A DNA stretch of 64,000 bases from CADEED01 sp035502995 (GTDB taxonomy: Bacteria > Pseudomonadota > Gammaproteobacteria > Steroidobacterales > Steroidobacteraceae). Both the position numbers and the translations under genes were made by a program. The DNA lies in assembly GCA_035502995.1 (NCBI GenBank), contig DATJTW010000055.1:1-64000 (forward strand). Direction: 5' to 3'. Below, one piece after another: positions 1 to 8,481 of this stretch. Each line of letters starts with the position of its first letter. The stretch's first letter is position 1. The notes under the pieces are model-generated. The model saw only the letters and a list, made by a program, of their open reading frames with translations, did no database searches and was not told the origin of the DNA.

Positions 1-1653
1 CACCGGGCTGTAGATGATCACGTACTCGGCGAGCTGCGTGGCCAGCGTCGACTGCACGCGTTCGTTGACGTTCGTCCTGCCGAAGGTGAGGTCGAAGATG
101 CCGGGGGTGAAGTCCATCGGCCCGGCCAGCAGGCGCGTGAACGGCAGGATGGTCACGTGCTCGGGCGGATTCGTCGGCCGGCCCCAGGCGTTGAACTCCT
201 GGCCGCGCGCGCCTTCGCGGCTCAGCATGTTCGGCCAGGTGCGGCGCAGGCCCGTGTCCTTCACCGGTTCATGGGCGACGATCGAGACGTGGTGTTTCGC
301 CGCCGCGTCCGCGACGGCGAGCTCGTGGCGCACGCGGAACTGCCCGGCGAACCACTCGTGGCCGATCGAGCCGTCCGGCAGCGTGTGCTCGATCGAGCCG
401 CTGGGTTTCACGTAGCCGGTCTTCACGACGGCGACGCCGTTCTTTTCATACAGCGCCATCGCCGCATCGAGCTGCCGCTCGTAGTTCTCGACGGCGCCGG
501 CGGTTTCGTTGTGGCCGATCAGCCGCACGCCTTTCTGCTTCGCGTACGCCGACAACATCGGCAGATCGAAGTCCGGGTACGACTCGGTGAAGCTGAAGTG
601 TTTGCCGTTCGCGATCCAGTCGCCGTCCCAGCCCTCGTTCCAGCCCTCGACGAGCACGCCGCCGAAGCCGTTCTTCGCGGCGAAATCGATGTAGCGCTTC
701 ACGTTCGCGTCGTTGGCGCCGTGCATCGCGCCGCTGCCCCACGTGGACTTGTTGAGGTGCATCTCCCACCAGATGCCGACGTATTTGCCGGGGTGGATCC
801 ACGACGTGTCGGTGATGCGGCTGGGCTCGTTGAGATTCAGCTCGAGGCGCGAATCCGCCAGCGCGGCCGGCGTCTCGCCGACCAGGATCGTGCGCCACGG
901 CGTGACGAACGGCCCCGACTTGCGCACCAGCACGCCGTCGGACCAGGGCATGAGGTCGGCCTTCAGCGTGCGCTCGGCGGTGCGGCGCAGGTTCATGCTG
1001 GCGTAGTCGACCATCGCCGCTTCGTGGATGGATAGATAGAGCCCCGGCGACTGCAGCGTCAGCGGCGTCTCCGCGAGGTTCACCAGGTACAGCGGCGCGC
1101 GCGAGTAGAGATACTCGTCGCGATCGGGATGCCGTGCGGGGTACCACCAGGCGTCGAAGTCGCGCGCCAGGTGGAACTCGGTGAGCTCGTCGGTGATCGC
1201 GACGTCGCGGCCCGCGGCCACGTGGTCGAACTCGTACCGGAAGCCGACGCCGTCGTCGAAGACGCGAATGGTGAGGTCATAGGGCTCGGTGTGCGCGGCG
1301 TCCGCGCCGGACAACGTGACTTTGAGCTCGGCATGCTCGTCGGCGATCACGCGCTGCTCGCCCCAGGGCTGCTCCCACTGCGTGTCGACGTCCTGGCGGC
1401 GCACGTTCGACACGTGCGTCGCGGGCTCGTTGCCGAAACCGTCCAGCACGAGACCGAGCCGCGACCGCGCGATGACGGGCGTCCCGCCGCGCGACACCTC
1501 GTAGTACGGGCCGCGCGCGTCCGCATCCACGCAGACGGTCAGCACGGCGCGCGGCGACTGCACGCAGGCGCCGGGCGGCGGCGCGGCGAACGCGGGCAAT
1601 GCGAGACCGGTGAGCACGAGGCCGCGTGCCGCGGCCGGGAACGATGTCGACAT
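1..1653 (-). CDS. GH97 family alpha-glucosidase (SusB-like), 3' end cut by window edge
   Basis: Frame open from an ATG at 1653 to the left edge (551 codons, no stop). The protein starts with a signal peptide (about residues 1-24, ending LPAFA) and matches glycoside hydrolase family 97: an N-terminal beta-sandwich, then a TIM barrel with VGIWWEMH and GGVLVEGWNEGWDGDW. The segments HNETAG, VAHEPVKDTG and REGARGQEF resemble the glutamate-bearing motifs of inverting SusB. KTGYV has Gly where the retaining subgroup has its nucleophile Asp, so an inverting alpha-glucosidase is inferred. It lies 8 bp after the second halogenase gene and is probably the last visible gene of the TonB-receptor locus, cleaving imported or periplasmic alpha-glucosides. 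Confidence 0.88.
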   Translation of the reverse strand, partial: MSTSFPAAARGLVLTGLALPAFAAPPPGACVQSPRAVLTVCVDADARGPYYEVSRGGTPVIARSRLGLVLDGFGNEPATHVSNVRRQDVDTQWEQPWGEQRVIADEHAELKVTLSGADAAHTEPYDLTIRVFDDGVGFRYEFDHVAAGRDVAITDELTEFHLARDFDAWWYPARHPDRDEYLYSRAPLYLVNLAETPLTLQSPGLYLSIHEAAMVDYASMNLRRTAERTLKADLMPWSDGVLVRKSGPFVTPWRTILVGETPAALADSRLELNLNEPSRITDTSWIHPGKYVGIWWEMHLNKSTWGSGAMHGANDANVKRYIDFAAKNGFGGVLVEGWNEGWDGDWIANGKHFSFTESYPDFDLPMLSAYAKQKGVRLIGHNETAGAVENYERQLDAAMALYEKNGVAVVKTGYVKPSGSIEHTLPDGSIGHEWFAGQFRVRHELAVADAAAKHHVSIVAHEPVKDTGLRRTWPNMLSREGARGQEFNAWGRPTNPPEHVTILPFTRLLAGPMDFTPGIFDLTFGRTNVNERVQSTLATQLAEYVIIYSPV

Positions 1654-1661
1654 GGGGCTTC

Positions 1662-3134
1662 CTAGTTGTGGGTGCGCAGGAAGTCGGCGTGCGTGCGCTG
1701 CGCGTCGACCTTCTGCCGGATGAATCCGAGGATGCGGCGCAACTCCGCGTGCAGCAGCTCCGGCGCCGTGCGATCCACCGCGGGATCGTGCGTCTCGGGG
1801 ATGACGCCGTGGCCGATCAGCAAGGACTGCCAGTCGGCGATCGTGAAGCTCTCGTCCTCGTGGTGCACGGTTTCGCCGCGCGCGCGGAACACGCCGATGC
1901 GGCGCACGAGGCTGGCCGACAGCGGCGCGAGGCGCGCGCGCGACCAGAACGCGCCGGCATAGCGGTTCAACGCGTAGTGCGCGGTCTGGAAATCGCGCAG
2001 GCGCTCGAACGCGGACTGCACGTTGCGGTTGTATTCGTCGCGCTCGACGGCGAAGTCGGTGTCGACCGGGAACAGCGGCAGCAGGTGCGCGAGACCGAGC
2101 TGCACGGATTGCAGATCGACGCCGTGCAGCGGATCGAACACGCAGGCGGCCTCGCCGATCGCGACGCAGTTCGCCTCCCAGGCGCGGATGCGGCGGCCCG
2201 GATCGAGCGCGCGCACCTGCGGCGCGTGCAGCTCGAGGCGCGCCAGCTTCGTGGCCTGGACCAGCGCGGCGTCATCGGCGATGTCCGAGGAGTAGGCATG
2301 CACGACGTGCGTGCAGACCCGCGACGGGTGCAGCGCCGTCCAGCCGGTTTCGCCGGCGCGCACGTCGGCGTAGACGGGCAACGACGGGATCGGCTCGCCG
2401 TGCGCGACGAGCACGCGATCGGCGGCGAACGCATCGCGCCAGCGTTCGCGCGGCATCGCCAGCTCGCGGCCGAGCAGCAGCGACGATTCGCCGGTGGCGT
2501 CGATGAAGAAGTCGCCGGTGATGCGGCGGCCGTCGGCGAACAGCAGCGCGTCGATGCCGGTGCCGTCGTCGCGCATCGACACGGCGAATTCCTTCGCCGC
2601 GTGCAGCGTGACGCCCCGCTGCAGGGCGAATCGTTTCAAGTACGCCGCGTACGGGATCGACGGCAGGTGGTAGCCGTAGTCGGTGAAACCGTGGCGTTCG
2701 ATCTCCGGGTCCGGCAACAGCATCCGTCCGTGTTTTGCGGCCGCGGCCGTCAGGCAGAAATCCTCGAACGCGACGGTCAGGCCCTGCGCGCGCGCCTTGA
2801 TCCAGTGCGGCAGGAAATCGAGATCGTCGATGCGCGCGCCGGTGGAGCCCCAGGCGTGGAAGAACGACGGCACCTGGCCGGCGGCGTCGACGAAGTGTTT
2901 GCCCAGCGAATACGTGCCGCGCGTCGCGTCGAGCAGCCTTGCCTCGTCGAGACGCAGGCGCGCGTGCATTGCTTCGAGCGCGGGCAACGTGGCATGCACG
3001 TCCGCCGGCCCGAGCGCCCCGGGTAGTTCGACCACCGTCACGCGCAACCCCGCGGGACCGAGCGCCGACTGGAACACGCAGGCCGCGAGCCAGGCCGGCG
3101 CGTCGCGGCCGACGATGACGAGCTGGTTCACCAT
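1662..3134 (-). CDS. Degenerate tryptophan-halogenase-like flavoprotein (probable pseudoenzyme)
   Basis: 490 residues with the overall length and fold signature of flavin-dependent tryptophan halogenases, but the key motifs are altered. The dinucleotide-binding GGGSAGW of its neighbour reads VGRDAPAW here. The catalytic Lys in GTFKLG becomes Ser (GTYSLG). The WxWxIP motif is absent (GWTALHPS). The Glu-Ser of EPLES becomes His-Gly (DPLHG). Its ATG lies at the TGA of the upstream canonical halogenase, so translation is coupled. Known members of this family next to TonB receptors have no proven substrate. I infer a non-halogenating partner or regulatory subunit. An FAD-dependent enzyme with other chemistry is the alternative. 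Confidence 0.85.
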   Translation of the reverse strand: MVNQLVIVGRDAPAWLAACVFQSALGPAGLRVTVVELPGALGPADVHATLPALEAMHARLRLDEARLLDATRGTYSLGKHFVDAAGQVPSFFHAWGSTGARIDDLDFLPHWIKARAQGLTVAFEDFCLTAAAAKHGRMLLPDPEIERHGFTDYGYHLPSIPYAAYLKRFALQRGVTLHAAKEFAVSMRDDGTGIDALLFADGRRITGDFFIDATGESSLLLGRELAMPRERWRDAFAADRVLVAHGEPIPSLPVYADVRAGETGWTALHPSRVCTHVVHAYSSDIADDAALVQATKLARLELHAPQVRALDPGRRIRAWEANCVAIGEAACVFDPLHGVDLQSVQLGLAHLLPLFPVDTDFAVERDEYNRNVQSAFERLRDFQTAHYALNRYAGAFWSRARLAPLSASLVRRIGVFRARGETVHHEDESFTIADWQSLLIGHGVIPETHDPAVDRTAPELLHAELRRILGFIRQKVDAQRTHADFLRTHN

Positions 3135-4669
3135 CCGGACACCTGCGATTGCGGCCCGCGCGCCTGGCAGTGACGCTCGAGCACGTCGGCATGGCTCGAC
3201 ATGCCGGCAACCTGCGTGGCGATCTTCACGCGCAGCTCGCGCAGCTTGAGATCGAGCTCGTCGGCCGGCAGGAAATCCGCCAGCCGGTCGTAACGCAGCG
3301 GCTCGAGGCCCTGGCCGAACAACACGGCGAGCCAGCTGTCGCGCGAGAAGAACCCGTCCTTGAAGTACGGCACGTGGCCGCGGCCGCGGAACAGCCTGAG
3401 CTTGTGTTCGAGGCTCTCGGGCAGTGGATAGGCGCGCACGTGATCCCAGAGCGGCTCGCCGTGCCGGCGGTTCGCGACGTAGTGCAGGATCAGGAAATCG
3501 CGGATGCGTTCGTAGAGCTCGTCGGAGAGGCGGTTGTATTCGCCGGCGAGGCGCTCGTCGCCGCGCCGCGCGGACTCGGGCGCGGGCAGCAGGCGCAGCA
3601 GGTCCTGGATGCCCTTCTGGATCAGGAAAAGGCTGGTCGATTCGAGCGGCTCGAGGAATCCGCTGGCGAGGCCGATGCCGACGCAGTTGCGTTTCCATGC
3701 CTGCGCGCGCCGGCCGGCGCGGAACTTCAGCAGCTTCGGCTCCATCAGCGGTGGTGCATCGAGTTGGCCCAACAAGGTCTCGCGCGCCTCGTCCTCGCCG
3801 ACGAAACGCGTGGAGAAGACGTGGCCGTTGCCGGTGCGGTGCTGCAATGGGATGCGCCAGATCCAGCCGCCCTTCTTCGCGATCGAGCGCGTGAACGGCG
3901 TGAAGTCGGCGCTGCGTTCGCAGGGCACGGCCCAGGCGCGGTCGCAGGGCAGCCAGTGCGTCCAGTCTTCCCAGGCGCTGCTCAATCTGTCGCCGAGCAA
4001 CAGCGAGCGGAAGCCGCTGCAGTCGACGAAGAAATCGCCGGCGATCTGTTGGCCGGACTTCAGCGTCAACCGCGTGAGGTCGCCGGACTCGCCGTCGACC
4101 GAGACGTCGACGACCTGGCCCTCGACGCGCTTGATGCCGCGCGCGATCGACCAGCGTCGCAGGAAGTCGGCGTACAGGCCGGCGTCGAAGTGATAGGCGT
4201 AGCCGTAGAACGTGGTGGTCGGATTCTTCAGGTCGGGGAATTCGAAGGCGTTGCGCGCGCATGCGGCGACGGCGCAGGAATATTCGGCGAGTGGCGCGGG
4301 CGCGAGGCCGCGCTGCCGTGCGCGCATCCAGTGGTGCTGGAACTCCACGCCGCCCCACAACAGGCCGAACGACCCGAACGGATGTACGTAGTGCTCGCCC
4401 GGCCGGTCCCAGTCGCGGAATTCAATGCCGAGCTTGAACGTGCCCTGCGTCTCGCGCAGGAACTGCGCCTCGTCGATCTTCAGCAGCTCGTTGAAGTCGC
4501 GCAGTGCCGGCAGCGTCGCTTCGCCGACGCCGACGGTGCCGATGTCGTCGGACTCGATCAGCGTCACTGCGTAGCGTCGCGGATCGAGCACGCGCGCGCA
4601 GGCGGCCGCGCACATCCAGCCGGCGGAGCCGCCGCCGACGATGACGAGTTGCAGGACGTTTGACCGCAT
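3128..4669 (-). CDS. Flavin-dependent tryptophan halogenase family protein, canonical motifs
   Basis: 513 residues. The FAD-binding GGGSAG lies at residues 12-17, GVGEATLP around 47-54, the catalytic lysine at K79 (GTFKLG, the same number as PrnA Lys79), WIWRIP at 269-274 and EPLES around 340-344. All elements needed to make hypohalous acid from FADH2, O2 and halide are therefore present. The ATG at 4669 follows the TonB-receptor gene after hairpins and overlaps the next halogenase by 7 bp. Members beside TonB receptors occur in Caulobacter, Xanthomonas and Shewanella; their substrates are mostly unknown, and free tryptophan is not assured. No flavin reductase gene lies nearby. Confidence 0.93.
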   Translation of the reverse strand: MRSNVLQLVIVGGGSAGWMCAAACARVLDPRRYAVTLIESDDIGTVGVGEATLPALRDFNELLKIDEAQFLRETQGTFKLGIEFRDWDRPGEHYVHPFGSFGLLWGGVEFQHHWMRARQRGLAPAPLAEYSCAVAACARNAFEFPDLKNPTTTFYGYAYHFDAGLYADFLRRWSIARGIKRVEGQVVDVSVDGESGDLTRLTLKSGQQIAGDFFVDCSGFRSLLLGDRLSSAWEDWTHWLPCDRAWAVPCERSADFTPFTRSIAKKGGWIWRIPLQHRTGNGHVFSTRFVGEDEARETLLGQLDAPPLMEPKLLKFRAGRRAQAWKRNCVGIGLASGFLEPLESTSLFLIQKGIQDLLRLLPAPESARRGDERLAGEYNRLSDELYERIRDFLILHYVANRRHGEPLWDHVRAYPLPESLEHKLRLFRGRGHVPYFKDGFFSRDSWLAVLFGQGLEPLRYDRLADFLPADELDLKLRELRVKIATQVAGMSSHADVLERHCQARGPQSQVSGW

Positions 4670-4692
4670 GGGCTGGATCCGATCACTCACGG

Positions 4693-4713
4693 ACGCCCCC
4701 GCTTCGGGGGCGT
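4693..4713 (-). terminator. GC-rich hairpin upstream of the halogenase gene
   Basis: ACGCCCCC and GGGGGCGT pair as an 8-bp stem around GCTTC, 24 bases before the halogenase start. It may act as a second terminator or as a transcript-end or stabilising stem. No long T tract follows on the minus strand. Confidence 0.45.
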
Positions 4714-4741
4714 TTGAATTCGCTTTCCCGCGGAGCGGGTC

Positions 4742-4791
4742 AAAACACCGGGCGCCGGCGTGCGGAGGAGGGGAATGCCGCCGGCGCCCGG
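4742..4791 (-). terminator. Intrinsic terminator-like hairpin behind the TonB-receptor gene
   Basis: Arms 4748-4760 and 4779-4791 are perfect 13-bp complements (CCGGGCGCCGGCG). On the minus strand the stem is followed by GTTTTG. It starts 10 bases after the receptor stop codon. Partial read-through would give much receptor and little halogenase/GH97, a usual stoichiometry for such loci. That role is inferred. Confidence 0.65.
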
Positions 4792-4800
4792 AACGATCGA

Positions 4801-7800
4801 TCAGTACTTGAACCGCACGCCGAGCTGGAAGCGCCGATCGTTGCGCACCCAACCGGAATCGAGCTTCACCGCCTTGGCGCCCGGCGTCAGCGTCGAGTCG
4901 CCGAACACCTGCTGCTGCGTGACCGCGGTCGTGTTCAGGATGTTGGACACGTCCATCGACAGCTCGAGGTTGTCGGTGAAGTTGTAGCGCGCGGATCCGT
5001 CCAGGTATCCCGCCGACTTCTGGTACATCGGCAGGCCCGTGCAGCAGTCGAGGTTCGCCGTCAGGAAGTCCGAGCGCCAGCTGTAGGCCAGTCGCGCGCC
5101 CACCTTCTGGTACTCGTACAGGCCCACGACGTTGAACGAGTGGTCCGAGATGCCGGCGAGCCGGTGCGAATCGATGACGTTGCTGGTGAACGACAGCGGG
5201 TTGCCCGCGTTGCCGGCGCCGCCGGTCGAACCGTTGTTGCCGCCGCCGAACGCCGTGGTGCTGCCGGGTAGATAGCCGGCCTGCACCGCGAGGTTCGAGT
5301 TGTTGATGTCCGACTGCTGCGTGCGCGTGTAGTTGGCCTGCACGCCGAGGCCCGACCACGCGCCCGGCAGCTTGTCGAAGAACGTCTGGTAGGCGATCTC
5401 GAAGCCCTTCAGCGTGCCGCCGCTGCCCGGATCGTTGGACGGACCGCGGATCGTGACGGTCTCGGTGACGCCGTTGTTCTCGATGTCGCGCGTCGCGCGG
5501 CCGTAGGCGATCGCGTTCTCGAGCTTCTTGTAGAACAGCCCGAACGTGAACGAGCTGCTCTTGCCCAGGTACGCTTCGTACGACAGGTCGAAGTTGTCGG
5601 CTTCGATGGGCTTCAGCCCCGCGTAGCCGGCTTCGGCGGAGAAGATGAAGTTGTAGCCGGTGACGTTGCCGGCCGCATCGCGCACGAGATACGGCGAGCT
5701 GTTGCTGACGTCGATCGGCGGCGCGTTGATCGCCACCGAGTTGCGCAGCAGGCCGAAGTCCGGGCGCGACATGCCCTTCGAATATCCGAAACGCACGAAC
5801 TGCTGGTCGGAGAAGCCGAAGCGCACGTTGAAGCTCGGCAACACGTTCGTGTACGTCTTGTCGAGCGTATTGCTCGCGCCGGTGCCGGTGCTGTACGCCA
5901 GCAGCGCGGGCGTCAACCAGCACTGGATGTCGGTGGCCTGGTTCGCGCCGTTGTTCGCGGCGTTGCACGCGCCCTGGCCCGACGCCAGCGCGGTGTTGTA
6001 CCAGTCGGCGTTCGGGAAGCCGACCTGGCCCTGGCTCGACACCTCGGTGCGCACGAGGCGCGCGCCGATGTTGCCGACGACGTTGACCGGGCCGAGGTTC
6101 GCTTCCGGTCCGCCGAACCGCAGCATCAGGTAGGCAGACTTGCTCTTCTCGGTGACGTTCAGGATCTCGGGTGCGGTGAAGCAGCCCTCGCCGTCGACGT
6201 TCGCGGCGCGGTCGCACAGCGGGTTCCAGCCCTGCGGCGCGTTCACGTTCCGATCGGCGAGACCTTCGGTGTGCAGGTCGTAGTCGCGCAGCGTCGCGCG
6301 GTTCAGGAACACCAGCGGGCTGCCGCCGATCACGCTGCCGTCGTAGTGATCCGAGAGATTCACGCTCTCCCAGATGCCGGCCGGGTAGCCGTTGAACGGG
6401 TTTGCGTTGCCGCAGGCCGCCGGGTACGGCGCCGGCGTCGTGTTGTCGATGTTGAAGCCCGGGCCGTTGCAGCCCCAGGCCGGCGCGATCGGCGCCCAGT
6501 TGTACGCGGAGTAGCGCACCTTCTGCTCGCGGTCGGCGAAGCGGACGCCGGCCTTCAGCGAGCTCAGCCAGCCGCCGCTGCCGAGGTCGTATTCGACGTC
6601 GGCGCGCGCCGCGAGCTCGTCCGCGTCGTTGTTCTCCCAGTGATCCTGGATGAACTGCATCCAGTAGTTGTGCGGGTTCGCGAGGAAGCCGTCGGCGTAG
6701 TTGGTGTTCGGCGCCGGCGACAGCACGACCTTGGGCGTGCCGTGACTGTCGGTGCTGTAGTCGACCTGCGCGAGGCTGTTGGCGGCGACCAGGATGTCGT
6801 AGTTGTTGGTGCGCGCCTTGATGTACTGCACGTCGAACTGCGAGTGCAGATCCTCGGTGATGTCCCACTTCACGTTGAACGAGAAATCGCGCGTCTGTTC
6901 GTCGTGGTCGAAGATGCGCGCTTCGTCGCTGACGTTGGAGCCGGTGATGCAGGGCGTGCCGCCGCAGGCCGCGCTGCCGTTGACGAACGGCAGGCCGGGC
7001 ACGGCGGAGCCGTGGTTGATGTTCAGCGCGTTCGTGCCTTCGTAGAAGCCGGCGACGTCCGCGGCCTGGCCGATCGTGCCGGACTGCAACATGCCGTTGT
7101 CGTCGAACGCGAAGGCGCCGGTGATCGGCCGCATGGCCGGCGCGTTGAACGGCGACCACACCGGCGTGCCGAAGCCCGCGCCCGCGGGCCAGCTGATGTT
7201 GGCGCTGCGCTCGAGCCACGGATTCTCGTAGCGCGAGTGGATGGCGTTCAGCGTCATCACCAGGTTCTTGGCGTCGTTCTCGTACTGCAGCGTCAACGCC
7301 GCGCCGGTGCGCGTGCGGTCGTAGTCGACCTGCGAGTAGTTCACCTGGCCGGGTGCGTAGCGCCAGCCCGAGCCGCCGAAGGGATTCGCGTTGCAGGCGA
7401 TGCTGCCGTCGGAATTCACGTTCGCGGCCGGCGTCACGCCGCCGACCTGCGGATAGTCGGAGCAGAACGTGCTGATGCGCGTCATGTTGACGGCTTCCGT
7501 GCGCGTCACGATGTTCGAGTAGGCCGCGTTCGCCAGCAGGCCGAAGCGGCCGCCGCCGGTGTCCCAGGTCTTGCTGAAGACGCCCGAGGCTTCGTACGTC
7601 GGATCCTCGCTGCGGCTGCCGTAGTTCACGCGGCCGGTGAGCGCCAGCGTCTGGCCGTCGGAGTCGAGCGGCATGCGCGTGCGCAGGTTCACGACGCCGG
7701 CGATGCCGCCTTCGATCATGTCCGCCGTCTGGTTCTTGTACGTGTCGACGCCCGCCATGAGCTCGGGCGAGATGTCGTTGAAGTTGAGGCCACGGTAGCC

Positions 7801-8190
7801 GTCGGCCGAGAAGCTGTCGCGGCCGTTGAACTGCGTGCGCACGAACGTGAGTCCGCGGATCAGCACCGAGGCGGGTTCGGCGGAGAAGTGGTTGCTGTCG
7901 TCGCTCGACTGCAGGCGCGACACGGTGATGCCGGGCACGCGCTGCAGCGCTTCGGCCACCGACTTGTCCGGGAACGCGCCGATGTCGGTCGCGGTGATCG
8001 AGTCGACGAAGGTGTCGGCGTTCAGCTTGATCGACTGCGCGGATTCGAGCGAGGAACGCAGGCCGGTGACGACCACCTCCTCGACTTCCTCGCCGGCCGG
8101 CGCGGTCTGCGCGAACACCGGGTTGATGAGGACGCTGCCGCCGACGATGGTGAACAACGCACGCGAGCGGAACCGGTTCTGGTTCTTCAT
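4801..8190 (-). CDS. TonB-dependent outer-membrane receptor (Caulobacter type)
   Basis: 1129 residues. The signal peptide (residues 1-28, ending PVFA) is followed by a TonB-box-like EEVVVTG at about 37-43. The plug domain has SITATDIGAFPDKSVAEAL and RVPGITVSR, typical of the Caulobacter-type subfamily. A 22-strand barrel follows, ending in an aromatic residue (GVRFKY). The start at 8190 is favoured over an in-frame ATG at 8262 because GGGAGGT precedes it by 6 bases. The receptor probably imports an oligosaccharide: GH97 lies downstream and a LacI regulator is divergent. It heads the minus-strand cluster; a strong hairpin follows its stop codon. Confidence 0.95.
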   Translation of the reverse strand: MKNQNRFRSRALFTIVGGSVLINPVFAQTAPAGEEVEEVVVTGLRSSLESAQSIKLNADTFVDSITATDIGAFPDKSVAEALQRVPGITVSRLQSSDDSNHFSAEPASVLIRGLTFVRTQFNGRDSFSADGYRGLNFNDISPELMAGVDTYKNQTADMIEGGIAGVVNLRTRMPLDSDGQTLALTGRVNYGSRSEDPTYEASGVFSKTWDTGGGRFGLLANAAYSNIVTRTEAVNMTRISTFCSDYPQVGGVTPAANVNSDGSIACNANPFGGSGWRYAPGQVNYSQVDYDRTRTGAALTLQYENDAKNLVMTLNAIHSRYENPWLERSANISWPAGAGFGTPVWSPFNAPAMRPITGAFAFDDNGMLQSGTIGQAADVAGFYEGTNALNINHGSAVPGLPFVNGSAACGGTPCITGSNVSDEARIFDHDEQTRDFSFNVKWDITEDLHSQFDVQYIKARTNNYDILVAANSLAQVDYSTDSHGTPKVVLSPAPNTNYADGFLANPHNYWMQFIQDHWENNDADELAARADVEYDLGSGGWLSSLKAGVRFADREQKVRYSAYNWAPIAPAWGCNGPGFNIDNTTPAPYPAACGNANPFNGYPAGIWESVNLSDHYDGSVIGGSPLVFLNRATLRDYDLHTEGLADRNVNAPQGWNPLCDRAANVDGEGCFTAPEILNVTEKSKSAYLMLRFGGPEANLGPVNVVGNIGARLVRTEVSSQGQVGFPNADWYNTALASGQGACNAANNGANQATDIQCWLTPALLAYSTGTGASNTLDKTYTNVLPSFNVRFGFSDQQFVRFGYSKGMSRPDFGLLRNSVAINAPPIDVSNSSPYLVRDAAGNVTGYNFIFSAEAGYAGLKPIEADNFDLSYEAYLGKSSSFTFGLFYKKLENAIAYGRATRDIENNGVTETVTIRGPSNDPGSGGTLKGFEIAYQTFFDKLPGAWSGLGVQANYTRTQQSDINNSNLAVQAGYLPGSTTAFGGGNNGSTGGAGNAGNPLSFTSNVIDSHRLAGISDHSFNVVGLYEYQKVGARLAYSWRSDFLTANLDCCTGLPMYQKSAGYLDGSARYNFTDNLELSMDVSNILNTTAVTQQQVFGDSTLTPGAKAVKLDSGWVRNDRRFQLGVRFKY

Positions 8191-8278
8191 GGCCGGACCT
8201 CCCCGATCCGAATGTTTGTTGGTCGAGACGTGCCGTGAGACCGGCTGGTCGAAGATTTTCATGAGCCCCCTGCTGCGG

Positions 8279-8393
8279 TTTGCGTAGTTTTGCGTTCGCC
8301 AATACCGCGGATTCAGCGAATCGATGGGGCGGAAACTAACGCCGTTGCGAAAAGTTGCGCAATAGCTGGCCAGCGTTTTGCGTAAATTTGCGT
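8279..8393. promoter_or_regulatory. Divergent promoter region with six phased TTGCG repeats
   Basis: In the 291-bp gap between the TonB receptor and lacI-type genes, TTGCG starts at 8280, 8290, 8345, 8355, 8378 and 8388. These form three pairs, each spaced exactly 10 bp, one helical turn. Four copies extend to TTTGCGT (8279, 8289, 8377, 8387). Such phasing fits a protein that binds tandem sites on one DNA face. No protein is assigned. Confidence 0.5.
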
Positions 8394-8439
8394 GGATAGG
8401 TAAGGTATCGCGGTGCGTCGCGCGGGGGTTGCGCGGGGC

Positions 8440-8451
8440 GTTAGCGTTAAC
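8440..8451. promoter_or_regulatory. Candidate LacI-family operator
   Basis: GTTAGCGTTAAC is a near-perfect palindrome (10 of 12 positions symmetric) centred on CpG, the usual form of LacI-family operators. It lies 31 bp upstream of the chosen regulator start at 8482. This fits autoregulation and joint control of the divergent receptor operon. Confidence 0.5.
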
Positions 8452-8481
8452 AAGATCGAAGCTGCAGGAATCCGACCGCCG

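Noticed and set aside
6271..8238. 655-codon plus-strand open frame
   Set aside because: Antisense to the TonB receptor; Val/Arg/Asp-biased, no domain.
3128..8302. Very long minus-strand open frame of 1724 codons
   Set aside because: Only its last part (from 4669) is a gene (halogenase). The rest is an Arg/Ala-rich shadow of the TonB receptor in another frame, an effect of high GC.
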